This document shows, piece after piece, positions 4,506 through 6,089 of a DNA stretch of 6,089 nt. Within the stretch, counting starts at the first letter, position 1, and each line of letters begins with the position of its first letter. Made by a program: the position numbers and the translations under genes. A model generated the notes under the pieces. That model ran no database searches. It was not told the DNA's origin and saw nothing but the letters and a program-made list of their open reading frames with translations. Origin of the DNA: Bifidobacterium breve (lineage in GTDB: Bacteria; Actinomycetota; Actinomycetes; S36-B12); contig CALPZT020000104.1 of the NCBI GenBank assembly GCA_943328365.2, positions 1 to 6,089 of the forward strand, in the 5' to 3' direction.

Positions 4506-5645
4506 ATGCTGACGCGTCGTCAGGTGCTCATCGGTGGTGCTGTCACCGCCGGTGGCCTGATGCTTGGGGGATGCTCCTCGACTTCGTCTCTGCTCTCGCC
4601 CCGGCTGTCGGTCCGTTTCCCCAAGCCGCTCACCGTTGGCGGGACGATCGGGGTGTGCGCGCCGTCGGCCGGTGTGCCCAAGGCGGACGAGGACCGCTAT
4701 GACTTCGCCATCCGCTACCTCAGGGACCTCGGCTACGTCGTCGTGACCCGCGGCACCATCATCACCGATGACATCGTGAGCGGCCCTGCGCAGCAGCGCG
4801 CTGCTGACCTTCAAGAACTCCTGCTCGACCCCGGCATCGATGCCGTGCTGCCGCCATGGGGCGGAGAGTTGCTCATCGACATCCTGCCGTTCATCGATTG
4901 GGATGCCCTTCGTTCGGCTCCGCCCACCTGGCTCATCGGCTACTCAGATCTCAGCACCTTTCAGGTGCCGTACCTCATTCGCACGGGCACCGCGTCGATC
5001 GACGGCAGCAATCTGCTCGAGACTCCAATGCGACCTCCCGGTCCTGGGCTGGCGTGGTGGCCTGATGTGGCGTCGTTGTCGCCGGGGCAGTCCTTCACCC
5101 AGGAGTCGACTCCGCGGTATCAGTTGAGCGACGTCGACTGGGCCGCGACGCCGAATGCGACGTCCTTCAACCTTGACACCGCCTCCCGGTGGAAGATCCT
5201 CGGGCATGAGGATGACCCCACCTTCGTCCTCAACGTCAGCGGACGCATCGTCGCGGGCACCATCGATGTCCTCGCCCCCATCGCCTGCACCCCGAACGGC
5301 GACGTCCCGGGATTCGCCGCCTCGGTCCGCCCGGACAGGCTCCTCATCGCCCTGGACGCCGCGGACTTCAACACGGCGCAGTTCGCCCGCTCCCTGTGGG
5401 ACCTGCGCGCGGCCGGGTGGTTCGACGATGCCGCTGGCATTGTCATCGGCCGCACGGCTGGTGAGATCGTCAGCGGATATACCGTGCGGGATGCGGCCGA
5501 CGACGTGCTTGGCGATCTCAACGTGCCGGTCGTCTACGACGCCGACATCGGCCACCTTCCGCCGCAGATGGCGTGGGTGCAGGGTGCGGCAGCGACGCTG
5601 AGGGTCAGCGATGGGGTTGGTCAACTCACGCAAACCCTGGCCTGA
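4506..5645 (+). CDS. Tat lipoprotein, S66 family peptidase (LD-carboxypeptidase/MccF-like)
   Basis: The product has 379 residues. TRRQVLIGG (3-11) is a twin-arginine signal and LGGC (20-23) a lipobox, so the protein should be exported and lipid-anchored at Cys23. The frame is open back to ATG 4419, but ATG 4506 is chosen because the signal begins there and a -10 precedes it. VGGTIGVCAPSAG (44-56), PPWGGELL (116-123) and GYSDLS (145-150, nucleophile Ser147) match S66 peptidases. GRIVAGTIDVL and the C-terminal GHLPPQ (His350) also fit. Family members cleave the L,D-peptide bond in murein tetrapeptides (LdcA) or detoxify acyl-adenylate peptides (MccF). The third catalytic residue, Glu in 'FLED' of relatives, appears to be Asp284 in LIALDAAD; Asp284-His350 spacing is 66, close to the family's. 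A stem-loop follows the stop. The substrate is uncertain; cell-wall peptide is likely from the location. Confidence 0.88.
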   Translation: MLTRRQVLIGGAVTAGGLMLGGCSSTSSLLSPRLSVRFPKPLTVGGTIGVCAPSAGVPKADEDRYDFAIRYLRDLGYVVVTRGTIITDDIVSGPAQQRAADLQELLLDPGIDAVLPPWGGELLIDILPFIDWDALRSAPPTWLIGYSDLSTFQVPYLIRTGTASIDGSNLLETPMRPPGPGLAWWPDVASLSPGQSFTQESTPRYQLSDVDWAATPNATSFNLDTASRWKILGHEDDPTFVLNVSGRIVAGTIDVLAPIACTPNGDVPGFAASVRPDRLLIALDAADFNTAQFARSLWDLRAAGWFDDAAGIVIGRTAGEIVSGYTVRDAADDVLGDLNVPVVYDADIGHLPPQMAWVQGAAATLRVSDGVGQLTQTLA

Positions 5646-5646
5646 T

Positions 5647-5669
5647 CCGGAAGCGCCATTGACTTCCGG
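5647..5669 (+). terminator. Stem-loop just after the S66 gene
   Basis: CCGGAAG (5647-5653) and CTTCCGG (5663-5669) form a perfect 7-bp stem with a 9-base loop, starting two bases after the stop codon. There is no T-run after it, so it is either a U-less actinobacterial-style terminator or an mRNA 3'-end stabiliser. Confidence 0.5.
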
Positions 5670-5685
5670 TCCTGCGGGCACCGCC

Positions 5686-5724
5686 TCATGCACGACAGAG
5701 AATGCATGACAAGGGTTCATGCAC
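5686..5724. repeat. Cluster of short ATGCA-type repeats before the hipA fragment
   Basis: TCATGCAC occurs at 5686-5693 and again at 5717-5724. ATGCACGACA (5688-5697) and ATGCATGACA (5702-5711) differ by one base and are 14 bases apart. The cluster sits where hipA similarity starts, so it may mark a deletion or rearrangement junction or be an old operator array. Confidence 0.35.
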
Positions 5725-6046
5725 CATTTATGTGGCATCAGGGGTGCAGGTCAGCGACTGCTTGCTCCTGGCGAAGTTCCCGCACCGATCCGACCAGTGG
5801 GACGTCATGGCCTGGGAGGCGACATCTCTCGACCTCGCCGCGAACTGCGGAATCGACGTGCCTGCCCATGAACTCGTGCGAATCGACGAACGCAGCGTTC
5901 TGCTGCTCGAGCGCTTCGACCGCGACGAAGTCGATCGGATCCCGTAGGTGAGCGGCATGACGCTGCTCGGCAAACGCGATGGAGACAACGCTGACTACCT
6001 CGAGGTGGCCGAGCCCGGGCTTCTGCTCGACACGAACGGCGAGTGA
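5702..6046 (+). pseudogene. hipA kinase-toxin fragment, truncated at both ends and interrupted by TAG
   Basis: From about 5762 the frame encodes LLLAKFPHRSDQWDVMAWEA, then DLAANCGIDVPAHELVRI and SVLLLERFDRD. These match the start of the HipA kinase domain: the KFP strand with its ATP-site Lys, the WEA helix, the VP.. strand and the RFDRD motif. A TAG at 5945-5947 stands where relatives have Tyr in IPY. The same frame continues VSGMTLLGKRDGDNADYLEVAE, again HipA-like, before changing to unrelated codons and ending at TGA 6044-6046. The N-terminal subdomain and the catalytic and metal-binding later parts are absent, so no active kinase can be made. HipA normally phosphorylates a tRNA synthetase and is held by a HipB antitoxin; no hipB is seen. 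The ATG at 5702 is the first in frame and may not be a used start. Confidence 0.8.
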
Positions 6047-6089
6047 CTCATTCGCTGTAGGGTCATGAAGATCTCGGTGCATCGGGCGG

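Noticed and set aside
4248..4814. 188-codon minus-strand frame
   Set aside because: It is antisense to the antitoxin and the S66 gene, with a shadow-like Arg/Gly-rich composition.
4944..5738. 264-codon minus-strand frame
   Set aside because: It is antisense to the S66 gene, whose catalytic motifs are clear.
6065..6089. Possible start of another plus-strand gene (ATG AAG ATC TCG...)
   Set aside because: Only eight codons are visible; the AGGG upstream is too close to be a good ribosome site, so it cannot be supported.
1..6089. CRISPR array, insertion sequence, tRNA or rRNA genes
   Set aside because: No regularly spaced repeats, transposase motifs or structural RNA signatures were seen on either strand.

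Overview
The window looks like a chromosomal stretch of a GC-rich actinobacterium. The base composition is high GC. One secreted protein carries a 'CKK...G.FTCKK..GKLVW' module of the kind I associate with actinobacterial surface proteins. One gene start is well placed, and a second plausibly placed, for leaderless transcription from a TAnnnT -10 element, which is common in that phylum. The exact genus cannot be read from the sequence.

Layout. On the minus strand, from about 2600 down to 1, lies a probable two-gene export unit. The first gene encodes a secreted YHYH-domain protein (2595 to 1366). The second encodes a Tat-exported multicopper oxidase (1289 to beyond base 1), whose 3' end is cut by the window edge. 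A 55-base nested stem-loop fills most of the 76-base gap between them and ends just before the oxidase start codon. The 390 bases upstream of the YHYH gene hold no convincing gene but do hold a candidate -10 element and two short perfect dyads.

At 2986-3363 (+) is an odd cold-shock protein with an N-terminal extension, altered RNP motifs and a betaproteobacteria-like core. It converges on an unknown, disordered, low-complexity protein (3930 to 3364, -). The two stop codons abut in a single TGATCA palindrome. The unknown gene has a good promoter (TTGCCA-16-TAGACT) placed for a leaderless transcript.

At 4140-4391 (+) is a VapB-type ribbon-helix-helix antitoxin with a 12-bp perfect palindrome just upstream. 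No intact PIN-domain toxin follows, only a short reading frame that could be a VapC remnant. Next comes a Tat lipoprotein of the S66 (LD-carboxypeptidase/MccF-like) family (4506-5645, +). After it lies a broken hipA fragment (about 5702-6046, +) lacking both ends and interrupted by TAG.

How the parts fit. The YHYH protein and oxidase plausibly act together outside the membrane, perhaps in copper or metal redox chemistry (inference). The S66 lipoprotein would act on cell-wall peptides. The orphan antitoxin, hipA remnant and atypical cold-shock gene suggest a patch of acquired and decaying accessory DNA. I see no clearly new multi-gene defence system. The most unusual items are the YHYH/oxidase pair, the unknown leaderless gene, the Glu-to-Asp change in the S66 enzyme and the decayed toxin-antitoxin pieces.
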